From the IMG/VR virus record IMGVR_UViG_3300031227_000085, positions 1 through 47,054 of that record: DNA of 47,054 nt. One strand, given 5' to 3'. The stretch's first letter is position 1. Each line of letters starts with the position of its first letter. Origin of the DNA: a virus. The translations under genes were made by a program, and so were the position numbers. The notes under the pieces are model-generated. The model was not told the origin of the DNA. It saw nothing but the letters and a program-made list of their open reading frames with translations, and did not search any database. Of this stretch, positions 39,901-46,454 are shown one piece after another.

Positions 39901-40322
39901 TCAAGAACAACCGACCATTAAAAGTTTACAACCTACAGGTGGCTGACACCGCCGAATACTTTGCTAATAGGGCTTTGGTTCATAACTGCAACTACTGCCG
40001 CTCGATGGACGGGAAGGTTATCGGCGGGACAGATAAGAAGTTTAGTAGCTACCAGCCTGGGCGGGTACATTTTAATTGTAGGTGTATTTGGGTTGCTATT
40101 CTGAAAGGCGAGGAAAACCCTCCGGCCTTTACAGGTATCCCAAACCAGCTAAGACCCCAGACCGAGGTTCCGCCTTGGGGGTTCAAGGACTTGCACGCAC
40201 CGCTTCCGGGGAGCACTCACTTGGAGATTGAGGATAGGCTAACTACACCGGCGATGCAGCGGCAAGAGGAGGTACTTTACGGTAAGAAGACGTACCGAGA
40301 GGGGGCTGATAAGAATGACTGA
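36903..40322 (+). CDS. Portal-MuF fusion protein containing an intein
   Basis: The 1139-residue precursor has three parts. Residues 1-410 are a DUF935/Mu gp29-type portal (QLIDTVNKMRWSDATVKAAL, LPFGFYAFEKVFKLVDG, GNFRGTSLLRQ-type motif). Residues about 460-646 are the start of a MuF minor head protein, ending WSAILDGAT. The MuF motif continues after the intein as CNYCRSMDGKVIGGTDKKF with VHFNCRCIWVAI, so residues 647-1028 are an intein. Splicing should give a portal-MuF of 757 residues. The insertion point, directly before the first Cys of the conserved MuF CxxC motif, is a typical conserved-site intein location. Confidence 0.9.
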   Translation: MPKLTERIRQVFSTKAAGRTELGASGTTIFSGIIDTEEYVSDLKGDQLIDTVNKMRWSDATVKAALLAVTLPILSADWDIEPASEDSQDIEIADVVKQNLFEDLVWEDLLREILLYLPFGFYAFEKVFKLVDGVFLWKKWAPRLPKTIYEWNMEKGELVSVVQRVYKEGSYETITIPAEKLLIFTNEKEGDNFRGTSLLRQAYKHWWYRKNYYAIDAIATERHGVGIPVITLPPGYSPQDKEEADELGSNLRANQQSHITRPSPQWEIEMLDMKTSTLKDPQKMLEHHTREILKSVLAQFIELGQQTGSWALNEGQMAFFVDGVDAAACYTENVINKYAIQQMVDLNWTVDEYPKLTHGDLGVIDVEKLSNALQSLSMVGMVTPDPEMERYLRNILKLPEPPEEFGTSTPASKTEELETEEEKVETEEKAKTEEKVKTEKKMSERWHRQLTKAEGAVRFDEIKRVMDSEEKVLFNELSKILIRERAYLMPKFERAVQNNDLAALQNIAGRFKGEYERVFRNGSKKLFEYGKNKAAFEIKKPAPSTTGEKTGEIFDQAHYYAERHYKDLVDNLKSAASMGVLDKTVSTSDTIKSVKDTYKKFINRNCAITANLSVAEGFNEGRKYSFDTYSEDVYGYQWSAILDGATCFPAGTKVITDKGERYIQTIKAGDKVLTRGGFKQVTDNGVRDYEGRVVKVSSTKGHFVCTEDHPVFVNGGFEEAKYLTVGDTLTYSRNNVFFKVADRVYGFLGKSQYFEPVFGKVLSFLNILRFISVPVTAINFYTNSELGDVEIDRVPTNTGFLCETVRDIFKGASKLLFKPAFAVKSAVARNITEDLVSRRNLSKRFSARFTFNNDRRATTLFGAIAPILAFGMIKSLATSFTNAVGSVLAFTLQRAEIISTSIGAWYGEFFATPNTDFNYSFTRISTSKGAEQITTRFNSVGGAIEYSTAAGTNDIFPRLRGFMVALSGTEPRVSALVGGLKRFAANLASVGHQPNYNINIKNNRPLKVYNLQVADTAEYFANRALVHNCNYCRSMDGKVIGGTDKKFSSYQPGRVHFNCRCIWVAILKGEENPPAFTGIPNQLRPQTEVPPWGFKDLHAPLPGSTHLEIEDRLTTPAMQRQEEVLYGKKTYREGADKND
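39069..39878 (-). CDS. Zinc-finger/Vsr-like homing endonuclease, antisense within intein
   Basis: The 269-residue protein starts at ATG 39878 (a TTG lies just upstream). Residues 1-165 contain five treble-clef-like fingers of the type CQVCGKSF...RFCSREC, CPSCGRVF...FCSLAC, CIGCSKEF...FCSLEC, CKRCGKTF...YCSEEC and CKSCGKPF...FCNIAC. Residues about 170-260 are a Vsr/DUF559-like nuclease: RIGRYSIDFYIPKFRICVEV, DGSYWHRDKSKDIKKTKYLT, HGFKVLRFPEE. This matches the known zinc-finger Vsr-like homing endonucleases. It replaces the endonuclease domain of the intein but on the opposite strand. Its last codons lie under the VGDTL block of the intein. Confidence 0.93.
   Translation of the reverse strand: MTYACQVCGKSFQSPYKSRNPRFCSRECYHKSTKTGENVICPSCGRVFYRPANAIKSGRDLFCSLACRDTGKRVIKVCIGCSKEFSVPRSNASRYNFCSLECKRKHATYSICKRCGKTFNHPKGQNRSYCSEECRRPPVIIKCKSCGKPFRKIPSTNQVFCNIACYRRFHGESGLEKKFRGALENISYSFTQEARIGRYSIDFYIPKFRICVEVDGSYWHRDKSKDIKKTKYLTKHGFKVLRFPEETINSISDLEEYIITRISECVANG
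39886..39896 (-). promoter_or_regulatory. Extended -10 promoter of the antisense endonuclease
   Basis: The minus strand reads TATG-T-TATAAT, a perfect TRTGn extended -10; no good -35 box is present. The ATG follows after 7 bases, so the mRNA is predicted to start at the ATG. The element lies inside the intein coding sequence between the nuclease insert and block F. Confidence 0.65.
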
Positions 40323-40593
40323 AGCGATGATAGGAGGTGAGTTGGTTCAGTACGGATTTGCAGGATTTGCTTTTCTCTTAGCAGGTATTATACTTCTATT
40401 AATCAAAGAGTGGCGGAAAGATGCTCGTGAGGCTAGAAACGATGTTATGTCGTTTGGTAACAAAGCCTTGGAAGTTATTACTAAGAATACTGCGGCGTTC
40501 GTAGGACACCGAGAATCTCTTAATGGATTGAAGGAAGCTACTAAGGAAAATACGACAGTTTTAAGGAGTATAAATAACGGAAAAGGGAGGTGA
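40315..40593 (+). CDS. Small membrane protein between portal and protease
   Basis: The 92-residue protein has one membrane segment (GFAGFAFLLAGIILLLI, about residues 14-30) and a charged helical cytoplasmic part (EWRKDAREARNDVMSFGNKA). It overlaps the portal-MuF end and precedes the prohead protease. In similar genomes such proteins have been called holin- or spanin-like, but this is only a topological resemblance. Role unknown. Confidence 0.55.
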   Translation: MTEAMIGGELVQYGFAGFAFLLAGIILLLIKEWRKDAREARNDVMSFGNKALEVITKNTAAFVGHRESLNGLKEATKENTTVLRSINNGKGR

Positions 40594-40597
40594 TAAA

Positions 40598-42073
40598 ATG
40601 CCAGCTAATTTTGATAGGTGCGTAGAACGGGGCGGAAGGGTGCGTAGGGTGTCGGGTCCGAACAAAGACCACGGTCTGAAAGAGGGCGAGTATGTTAACT
40701 ATTGTTACACGGATGGCAAGTCCTACCGAGGGGAAATGAAGAAGGTCAAAGCCTCGGAGTTCAAGCTGTCAAAGCTCCGCCCGATCATCGAGGTAGGTAA
40801 GCAGTTTGGGGAGACCTCAGAGATTGAGGTTCTAGCAGCTGGAAACTGGGAACACCCACAATACGGTAAAATTGACATAACCTCGCAAGACCTTGACGGG
40901 TTCGTAAAATCATTCAACGATAAGGTACGGAAGGTTGATATAGCTATAGACCAAGAGCACCAGCCGGAGAAGGGTGCGGCTGGCTGGTTTAAGGAACTGA
41001 AGCGGGGAGTAGAGAATGGTGTGGAGAAGATTAAAGCTGTGATAGAATGGACACCGGTAGGGCAGGAGTTAATCAAGGGTGGGATATTCAAATACTTCTC
41101 GCCGGAGTTTGACTTCGAGTATGAGGACTTTGAAACTCACGAAATATTTGATAATGTTCTCTTAGGGGGGGCATTAACAAACAGGCCGTACTTCAAATCA
41201 CTCGCTCCCGTGATGTTATCGGAGAATATGTACGCAGGGTTCAAGATGGCAGGATACAAGTGCGAATGCTTGAAGTGCGGAGTGACCCTAACCACAGAGA
41301 AACACTGTAGGGATGTAAAATGCCCTAAATGCGGAGGGGAGATGAGGCGAGCAGAGAGGCCTGGAGCAGGATTTACTGACTTATCAAAAGATTCGAAAGG
41401 GGGTGAATTATTGATGACCAAAGAGGAACTCAAGGCTAAACTGGCAGAAGACTCCGAGTTTGCGCTAGAGGACGATGCCTCCGATGAGGAGAAAGCGTCT
41501 TTAGAAGAAGCGAAGACCGAACTGGAGAAAGAAGCCAAGGATACCGCCGGAGATGGGGAAGAAGGCGCTGGTGAGGGAGAAGGTGAAGGAGAAGGTGCCG
41601 GAGAAGGGGAAGGTGAGGAGGAAGGCGAGGAAGGCGAGGAGGAAACGGTTAAAGCATCGGAAATACTCATCAAGCGTCAGGCCAAGGAAATGAACGAACT
41701 GCGCTCGAAGTTCGGAGTTATGGAAAAGAAACTCCGCTTCAAGGAGGTTCGTGAAGACGTCCGAGGATACACATTTTCTGAGAGCAATCCCAATGGCGTA
41801 ATTCTACCAAAGAGTACTGATTCAGCTGAGGCTCTAATTATGAGCCTAAGCACTAAGCAGACCAAACTCTTCAACGAGTTTGTAGAGTCCCTTCCCAAGA
41901 TTTCTGCGAAGATTTTCGAGGAGTCGGGGAGCGGGGAAGACGATAAATCCTCAACCTCTGAGAAGCTAGTCCAGATGGCTACCGACCTCGTGAAAGAGGA
42001 GGAAGGCCTGAAATTCGGAGAGGCTTTAACGAGAGTGGCTGCGGCCAACCCAGAGCTTGCCAAAGAAAACTGA
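40598..42073 (+). CDS. Mu-like prohead protease fused to scaffold
   Basis: The 491-residue protein has an N-terminal strand region and a protease domain (about 60-210): SEIEVLAAGNWEHPQYGKID, VDIAIDQEHQPEKGAAGWFK, IFKYFSPEFDFEYED, and LLGGALTNRPYFKSL, typical of Mu gpI-type prohead proteases. A two-CxxC zinc ribbon follows (about 225-250). The rest is an acidic, Gly/Glu-rich scaffold region (GEGEGEGAGEGE). A strong in-frame internal start at 41414 allows separate scaffold production. The AAAGGGAGGTGATAAA ribosome binding site precedes ATG 40598. Confidence 0.85.
   Translation: MPANFDRCVERGGRVRRVSGPNKDHGLKEGEYVNYCYTDGKSYRGEMKKVKASEFKLSKLRPIIEVGKQFGETSEIEVLAAGNWEHPQYGKIDITSQDLDGFVKSFNDKVRKVDIAIDQEHQPEKGAAGWFKELKRGVENGVEKIKAVIEWTPVGQELIKGGIFKYFSPEFDFEYEDFETHEIFDNVLLGGALTNRPYFKSLAPVMLSENMYAGFKMAGYKCECLKCGVTLTTEKHCRDVKCPKCGGEMRRAERPGAGFTDLSKDSKGGELLMTKEELKAKLAEDSEFALEDDASDEEKASLEEAKTELEKEAKDTAGDGEEGAGEGEGEGEGAGEGEGEEEGEEGEEETVKASEILIKRQAKEMNELRSKFGVMEKKLRFKEVREDVRGYTFSESNPNGVILPKSTDSAEALIMSLSTKQTKLFNEFVESLPKISAKIFEESGSGEDDKSSTSEKLVQMATDLVKEEEGLKFGEALTRVAAANPELAKEN
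41414..42073 (+). CDS. Nested in-frame scaffold protein (internal start)
   Basis: GAAAGGGGGTGAATTATTG lies directly upstream of the internal ATG at 41414. This is nearly identical to the ribosome binding sites of the tail tube, decoration and capsid genes, and it begins in-frame in the protease gene ((41414-40598) is divisible by 3). The product would have 219 residues (MTKEELKAKLAEDSEFALED), acidic and helical, then the conserved capsid-contact part. In Mu-like and lambda heads the scaffold is made this way from the protease gene. Confidence 0.75.
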   Translation: MTKEELKAKLAEDSEFALEDDASDEEKASLEEAKTELEKEAKDTAGDGEEGAGEGEGEGEGAGEGEGEEEGEEGEEETVKASEILIKRQAKEMNELRSKFGVMEKKLRFKEVREDVRGYTFSESNPNGVILPKSTDSAEALIMSLSTKQTKLFNEFVESLPKISAKIFEESGSGEDDKSSTSEKLVQMATDLVKEEEGLKFGEALTRVAAANPELAKEN

Positions 42074-42121
42074 GGCAAGATTCAATTTACCTTTAATAGT
42101 TTATGAAAGGGGGTGTATTTT

Positions 42122-42520
42122 ATGTCTCAAGCTATTCCTGATGGCTTAATCACACTCAGGGCAGACTCTGATTGTAGAACCGCCGGCCAGTTCTATCTGG
42201 TCGTTACCGGTGATGCTAACGGAGATTTTGCCTTGGCTGGGGCGGGAGCGAAAACCGTCCATCCGATTGGGGTGTTACAGAACAAGCCGAACCTAGACGA
42301 ATTTGGCACCATTGCGACTCGTGGCTCTTCAAAGGTTATTATGGCCGAAAACTGTTCTCGTGGTGACATCATTGTAGGAGCAGATGCCGCTGACGGGACG
42401 GGCGAGGTCGGAGATGCTGACGGCGAGTTCGGTGTAGGTATTGCTCTGGAGGCAAATACCGTGGGAGCGGGCGGAATCATTGAGGTTCTGTTACTTCCGG
42501 GTACTGCGCACCGCCAGTAA
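42122..42520 (+). CDS. Capsid decoration protein, DUF2190-like
   Basis: The 132-residue protein has the DUF2190 layout: PDGLITLRADSDCRTAGQFY, GVLQNKPN, then SRGDIIVGADAADGTGEVGD and GGIIEVLLLPG. These small beta proteins bind or cement the capsid surface. GAAAGGGGGTGTATTTT lies 8 bases before ATG 42122. It lies between the scaffold and the major capsid genes. Confidence 0.8.
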   Translation: MSQAIPDGLITLRADSDCRTAGQFYLVVTGDANGDFALAGAGAKTVHPIGVLQNKPNLDEFGTIATRGSSKVIMAENCSRGDIIVGADAADGTGEVGDADGEFGVGIALEANTVGAGGIIEVLLLPGTAHRQ

Positions 42521-42557
42521 GATTGATTTAACGGATTATTGAAAGGGGGTGTAATAT

Positions 42558-43478
42558 ATGAATCCAACACGTAGAGATTACCATCAAGATGCGGTATTAA
42601 CCGCTGTGTCAATCAAGTACGCTAACGGTGATTCGATTTGTGATACCGTTTTCCCAAGGGTTAAGGTGGCTAAAGAAAGCGACAAGTACTACAAGTATGT
42701 TCGCAACTTCCGACTCCCCAAGGCTCTTAGGGCAATCGGTTCGGAATCCAATGCGATTGACTACAATCTAGAAACGGATTCCTATTTCTGTGAGGAATAC
42801 GCCCTTCACGGGGACGTACACGACAGAGAAAGGAAGAACGCCGATGTACCACTAAAGCCGGATATAGACTGCACGGAGAATGTTGTTGACGCTCTTACCC
42901 TTCTAAGGGAAAAGAGGGTCGCCGACATTGCCTTCAATGCGGCTGTGGTTCTCAATAACACGACTTTGGCTGGGGTTAACCAGTGGAGCGACTACGCAGG
43001 GTCAGACCCGCTAGGAGATATTGCGGCGGGTATTTACTCTGCTAAGGCAGCTTCCGGTAAGAAACCCAACCTAGTTGTAATGGGAGAGGAGGTTATGATT
43101 CAGCTGGAGCAGCACCCAGACATTCTAGAGCGAATTAAGTTCACTCAGAAGGGTGTGATTACTGCCGACCTGCTTTCTTCGTTACTTCCAGGTGCGCCGA
43201 GGGTTGTGGTTGGTGACCTGATGTACGATGACTCGCAAGAGGGCGATAGTGAAGACCTTGGTTACATCTGGGGCAAGAAGGTTCTTATTGCCTACGCTGA
43301 GGCCAGTCCCGGAATCAAGAAAATCTCCTTTGGTTACCAGTTCTACCACCAAGACCGAGAGACGGCCAAGTGGAGGGAGGATAGACTGAAGGGAGACCGG
43401 ATTGAGGTGACCGAGGTTGCCGATGAGCACACGGTTGCTGCGGCTTGTGCGTACCTTATTATCGACGCCGTAGCGTAA
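42558..43478 (+). CDS. Major capsid protein
   Basis: The 306-residue protein sits after the decoration gene, with GAAAGGGGGTGTAATAT exactly spaced upstream. It has an N-terminal helical region (RRDYHQDAVLTAVSIKYANG), a middle with EKRVADIAFNAAVVLNN, and a C-terminal axial-domain-like part (LLPGAPRVVVGDLMYDD, IWGKKVLIAYAEASPGIKKI). It matches the HK97-fold major capsid proteins of Mu-like and related head modules. It follows the protease/scaffold, as expected. Confidence 0.85.
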   Translation: MNPTRRDYHQDAVLTAVSIKYANGDSICDTVFPRVKVAKESDKYYKYVRNFRLPKALRAIGSESNAIDYNLETDSYFCEEYALHGDVHDRERKNADVPLKPDIDCTENVVDALTLLREKRVADIAFNAAVVLNNTTLAGVNQWSDYAGSDPLGDIAAGIYSAKAASGKKPNLVVMGEEVMIQLEQHPDILERIKFTQKGVITADLLSSLLPGAPRVVVGDLMYDDSQEGDSEDLGYIWGKKVLIAYAEASPGIKKISFGYQFYHQDRETAKWREDRLKGDRIEVTEVADEHTVAAACAYLIIDAVA

Positions 43479-43569
43479 CCTTGATAACGGGGTAGGGTCT
43501 GTGAAATACCAGATTAAATATCCTAATCCGAAAAAGGTGTTGACCCTTGAAAGGAGGTGAAAAGCAACA

Positions 43570-44175
43570 ATGATTATCAAGAATAAGTATGCTCAGTTTA
43601 TTGGTTATTTGTTCTCAGGTATGGGGGGGATGGTGGTTCAGAAGTTTACCGCCCCCGATGCCGATGCTGCGGATGTAGTTTTGGGAGCGACTGCTTTAAC
43701 AGACGCCGCCCAGACAATAACTACAGGCATTACCCAACCAGACTTCCCCCGTGGTTTAAGTATCCAGGGGAACGCCGGAGGTAACGCCGGAGATGTAGTT
43801 ATTACTGGACAGAACATCCGGGGTAAGGTTATCACTGAAACTATCGCTTTGAACGGAGCAAGCGAGGTTCAAGGTAGCAAGGCGTTTGCGCTGGTAACCT
43901 CGATTCTAGTACCTGCGGAAACCCACGCAGGGACGGATACCGTCTCGGTGGGAATCAATGATAAACTGGGACTACAGTCAATTCCTGCTGTAACCGCTTG
44001 TGTTGCTGCCTATCAGGACAACACGCTGGAAGGAACTTTGCCCACGGTTACAACCCATGCAACGGACATCGAGTCCTGCACCGCAGACCCGAACACGGCT
44101 TGCGATGCATCGAAGGATTTCTTGCTCATTTACCCGACAAGGGAAAGAGCAACGACCAAGGGAGTTACATCTTAA
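43570..44175 (+). CDS. Virion-associated beta-rich protein
   Basis: The 201-residue protein follows the capsid gene after a 91-base gap, with GAAAGGAGGTGAAAAGCAAC before the ATG. It is Ala/Thr/Gly-rich, beta-strand-like, and has repeated pattern AVTACVAAYQDNTLEGTLPT. Such proteins occur as minor head or decoration/fibre components; I cannot name a family. The following 75 bases hold a GTGCC/GGCAC hairpin. Confidence 0.5.
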   Translation: MIIKNKYAQFIGYLFSGMGGMVVQKFTAPDADAADVVLGATALTDAAQTITTGITQPDFPRGLSIQGNAGGNAGDVVITGQNIRGKVITETIALNGASEVQGSKAFALVTSILVPAETHAGTDTVSVGINDKLGLQSIPAVTACVAAYQDNTLEGTLPTVTTHATDIESCTADPNTACDASKDFLLIYPTRERATTKGVTS

Positions 44176-44250
44176 ATTAGTTGTGCCAAGCAGTCGCCTC
44201 TGATTTGCGGGCACGTAAAATATGAAACAAATTAAGGAGGTGAATTAAAT

Positions 44251-44964
44251 ATGAGCTTAACTAAGAGCAGAGGTGCAAGAGAGTATTCGAAATTCCGTGA
44301 GACACGGCACGGCAGGACGTCTGTTGCTGTTACGAACGAGGACGAGGCAACCATAGAGACCCTGAATGTATTATCTAGCGGGGATACGCAGATTGTTCCA
44401 GCTCCCGGCGAGACGGGGAATCTTACCGTTAAGGGGTTCCATTTTAGTAATAGGGACTCATCTGCAATTACGGTTTGCCTAAAGGCGGGGACGGGCGGGA
44501 AGGAGCTATTTAGCACTTACCTCGCCGCCAATGGTGGGAGCTTCGATAAGAACCTAGTAGGCCGGTACTGGAGGCTACCTCTCAACAAGAATTTGGTAGT
44601 AAGCCTAAGTGCTAGTGGCGATGTTCTCGTTACGGTCGAGTACGAAACGACTGGTGAGCCAGCGCAGGAGGCGGTAACGCTGACTGAGACTCTAGCACTC
44701 GCCGAGGAAATTACAAACATTGATATATCTAAGGTGATAGTAGATTCAATGCCTATAGCTGAGAGTTTGGGCAACTTAATAACTCTCGGTTTGTCAGACG
44801 AGATGGGGATTGCTGATGAGGAAGTCGTTATGACAGGCGACAGGAGCAAGGCATTAGATGATACGATAGGTATTGCAGAGTCATTGGCAAATGTAACAAC
44901 ACTGAGTCTAAGCGATTCAATAACATTTGCTGAAGGCCTCTCTATAGAGTACACGCCTGGTTAG
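44251..44964 (+). CDS. Minor virion protein ending in LSDSISIAES-type repeats
   Basis: The 237-residue protein has a beta-rich N-terminal domain (TSVAVTNEDEATIETLNVLS, FHFSNRDSSAITVCLKAGTG) and, from about residue 145, about five 18-residue units of the same kind as the protein at 541 (for example LDDTIGIAESLANVTTLS, LSDSITFAEGLS). The shared repeat suggests a common structural role on the capsid or neck. The N-terminal domain may attach it to the virion. AAGGAGGTGAATTAAAT precedes the start. Confidence 0.6.
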   Translation: MSLTKSRGAREYSKFRETRHGRTSVAVTNEDEATIETLNVLSSGDTQIVPAPGETGNLTVKGFHFSNRDSSAITVCLKAGTGGKELFSTYLAANGGSFDKNLVGRYWRLPLNKNLVVSLSASGDVLVTVEYETTGEPAQEAVTLTETLALAEEITNIDISKVIVDSMPIAESLGNLITLGLSDEMGIADEEVVMTGDRSKALDDTIGIAESLANVTTLSLSDSITFAEGLSIEYTPG

Positions 44965-44979
44965 AGGAGGTGATAATCT

Positions 44980-45147
44980 ATGATCAAACTGACTAAGCAG
45001 ATAGACGGCGAGAGTGTAGAGTTGAACCTTATATCTTTGAAGGGCAAGACCTGCATTACTGCTGAGGACTACGATGGAATTAAGGAGAAGCACGGAACTA
45101 CGAAGAAGGCTTTGAAAGACGCTGGAATTGAGGTACTATCTGAGTAA
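44980..45147 (+). CDS. Small hypothetical virion-region protein
   Basis: The 55-residue protein starts at ATG 44980 with GAGGAGGTGATAATCT upstream. It is beta-strand then helix (KLTKQIDGESVELNLISLKG, EDYDGIKEKHGTTKKALKD). Size and place suggest a small accessory virion or head-assembly protein; family unknown. Confidence 0.55.
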   Translation: MIKLTKQIDGESVELNLISLKGKTCITAEDYDGIKEKHGTTKKALKDAGIEVLSE

Positions 45148-45207
45148 CTAATAGGAGCACCCACACCGAGAGCACCTTTATAGGCTTTCGAGAGGGGGTG
45201 ATAATTA

Positions 45208-45894
45208 ATGTTTGAGAAACAATCAATTTCGGGACACTTGCGAGCAGAGCTTCTTGGAAAGGACGGCCAGCTGAAGCAGCTTCGTGAAATCGACAACGTC
45301 TTCACTGATGTTGGAGATGACCACGTAGCTGACCAGATGGAGTCTTCTCCTGAAGAGGCGGCGATGAGCCATATGGCCATCGGTACGGCTACTGCGGCGC
45401 ACACAGCCGGTTCTACAACTCTGGGAACGGAGATTGACCGGAACGCTCTAACCTCCTTCACTCAGGGTGCGGGTGGCGACAGCAACAAGGTCGTTTATGT
45501 AGGTGACTGGGCGGCTGCTGACGGAACAGGTGCTGTTACCGAGGCGGGGATTTTCAACTCCTCGGCTTCTGGTGCTGGTACCTTGCTCTGTGCGCAGACC
45601 TTCTCGGTGATTAACAAGGGTGCAGCTGATACCCTCCAAATTACCTTAACAAGTTTAGGGTCTTTCTATCGCAAGGTAGAAATGAAACTTCGTAAATTCG
45701 GGGAACATCTCTCTGAGACAATCCCGAGCCAAGCATTCCGATTTATCGGAAGGGCGTGTGTAGAGACTAGAGACGAAGCAACCCTCTGGGTTGAAAGGAT
45801 AGTCCGAACTGTATGGCGACATACAGAGCTAGGCAGAAATGACCTAGCCCTCCTTCGGGAGAGTAACAATTCTGGGACGGTTACGTTCGGGTGA
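45208..45894 (+). CDS. Structural protein with unusual C-terminal extension
   Basis: The 228-residue protein starts with GAGAGGGGGTGATAATTA upstream. Residues 1-150 read like a common phage structural protein: LREIDNVFTDVGDDHVADQM, MSHMAIGTATAAHTAGSTTL, TEAGIFNSSASGAGTLLCAQ, ending DTLQITLT. Such proteins normally stop soon after this strand. Here about 75 residues of a different, basic, helical kind follow (MKLRKFGEHLSETIPSQAFR). The extension could be a fused second gene (an in-frame ATG at 45682 has AAGGTAG upstream) or a rearranged end next to the endonuclease insertion. Confidence 0.6.
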   Translation: MFEKQSISGHLRAELLGKDGQLKQLREIDNVFTDVGDDHVADQMESSPEEAAMSHMAIGTATAAHTAGSTTLGTEIDRNALTSFTQGAGGDSNKVVYVGDWAAADGTGAVTEAGIFNSSASGAGTLLCAQTFSVINKGAADTLQITLTSLGSFYRKVEMKLRKFGEHLSETIPSQAFRFIGRACVETRDEATLWVERIVRTVWRHTELGRNDLALLRESNNSGTVTFG

Positions 45895-45903
45895 TGCTAG
45901 CAC

Positions 45904-45932
45904 TTGACAAGTAACCTTTGGTAAGGTATCAT
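45904..45932 (+). promoter_or_regulatory. Promoter of HNH gene at 45939, predicted leaderless
   Basis: TTGACA (45904-45909), 17-base spacer, TATCAT (45927-45932), ATG after 6 bases (AATAAT). Same architecture as promoters at 8040, 28274 and 32790. Confidence 0.75.
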
Positions 45933-45938
45933 AATAAT

Positions 45939-46454
45939 ATGATACCTGACTGGCATTGGACAAAGCAACCAAAGGAGGTTCAAGAAAAGGCATTACGCCG
46001 AATTGCCAAAGGATGGGGCAGGAAGCCAAAGACTGGTAAATGGATAACCTGCCCCACCTGCGGGAAGAAGGTTTGGAAAAAGCTATACTTCATCAAGAGA
46101 AGTAAGGAGCTATTTTGCTCTAAGAAATGTCTCAGTATAAGTAAAAGGGGAAAAATACCGAAGAACTTCGAGATGTTTCAGGCAAAGAGCCCTTTCAGAA
46201 AAGGCAAGGATAATATCAACTGGCGTGGTGGGGTATCGCCTTACCCGAGAGAGTGGAAGGGCTCTATACGGCAGAAAGTTTGGGCAAGGGACAAGAACAC
46301 CTGTCAGATATGCGGCGAAGTAAGTGAGGAGGGAAGTAGCTGTTTAGTTGTTCACCATATAGATTTTAATAAGAAGAATTGCGCACCGAGTAATCTACGG
46401 TTACTTTGTCGCTCGTGCCATATGAAGATTCACTGGCAACAAAGACGAGAATAA
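45939..46454 (+). CDS. HNH homing endonuclease
   Basis: The 171-residue protein starts at ATG 45939 (MIPDWHWTKQPKEVQ); an upstream GTG start would place the promoter inside the gene. It has a zinc knuckle (CPTCGKKVWKKL...FCSKKC), a DINWRGG-type linker (KDNINWRGGVSPYP) and an HNH domain (RDKNTCQICGEVSEEG, LVVHHIDFNKKN, LRLLCRSCHMKIHW). It is inserted between the structural gene at 45208 and the glycosyltransferase gene, and overlaps the latter by one base (TAATG). Confidence 0.9.
   Translation: MIPDWHWTKQPKEVQEKALRRIAKGWGRKPKTGKWITCPTCGKKVWKKLYFIKRSKELFCSKKCLSISKRGKIPKNFEMFQAKSPFRKGKDNINWRGGVSPYPREWKGSIRQKVWARDKNTCQICGEVSEEGSSCLVVHHIDFNKKNCAPSNLRLLCRSCHMKIHWQQRRE

Larger units (their letters stand above)
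38841..39986 (+). mobile_element. Intein in MuF (382 residues)
   Basis: The intein starts with Cys (CFPAGTKVITDKGERYIQTI, block A) at 38841 and ends with His-Asn at 39981-39986, followed by Cys+1. Block B is CTEDHPVFVNGG and KYLTVGDTLTY; block F is VYNLQVADTAEYF and block G is ALVHN. So the splicing domain is complete. The about 265 residues between the Hint halves match no intein endonuclease on this strand. Instead they are the antisense of a zinc-finger nuclease gene, codon-aligned with the intein frame. The intein thus appears as a mini-intein with an inserted reverse-strand gene. Confidence 0.88.

Noticed and set aside
6186-46454. CRISPR array or anti-defence island
   Set aside because: No regularly spaced direct repeats of CRISPR length were seen on either strand, and no recognisable defence or anti-defence gene pair could be supported.
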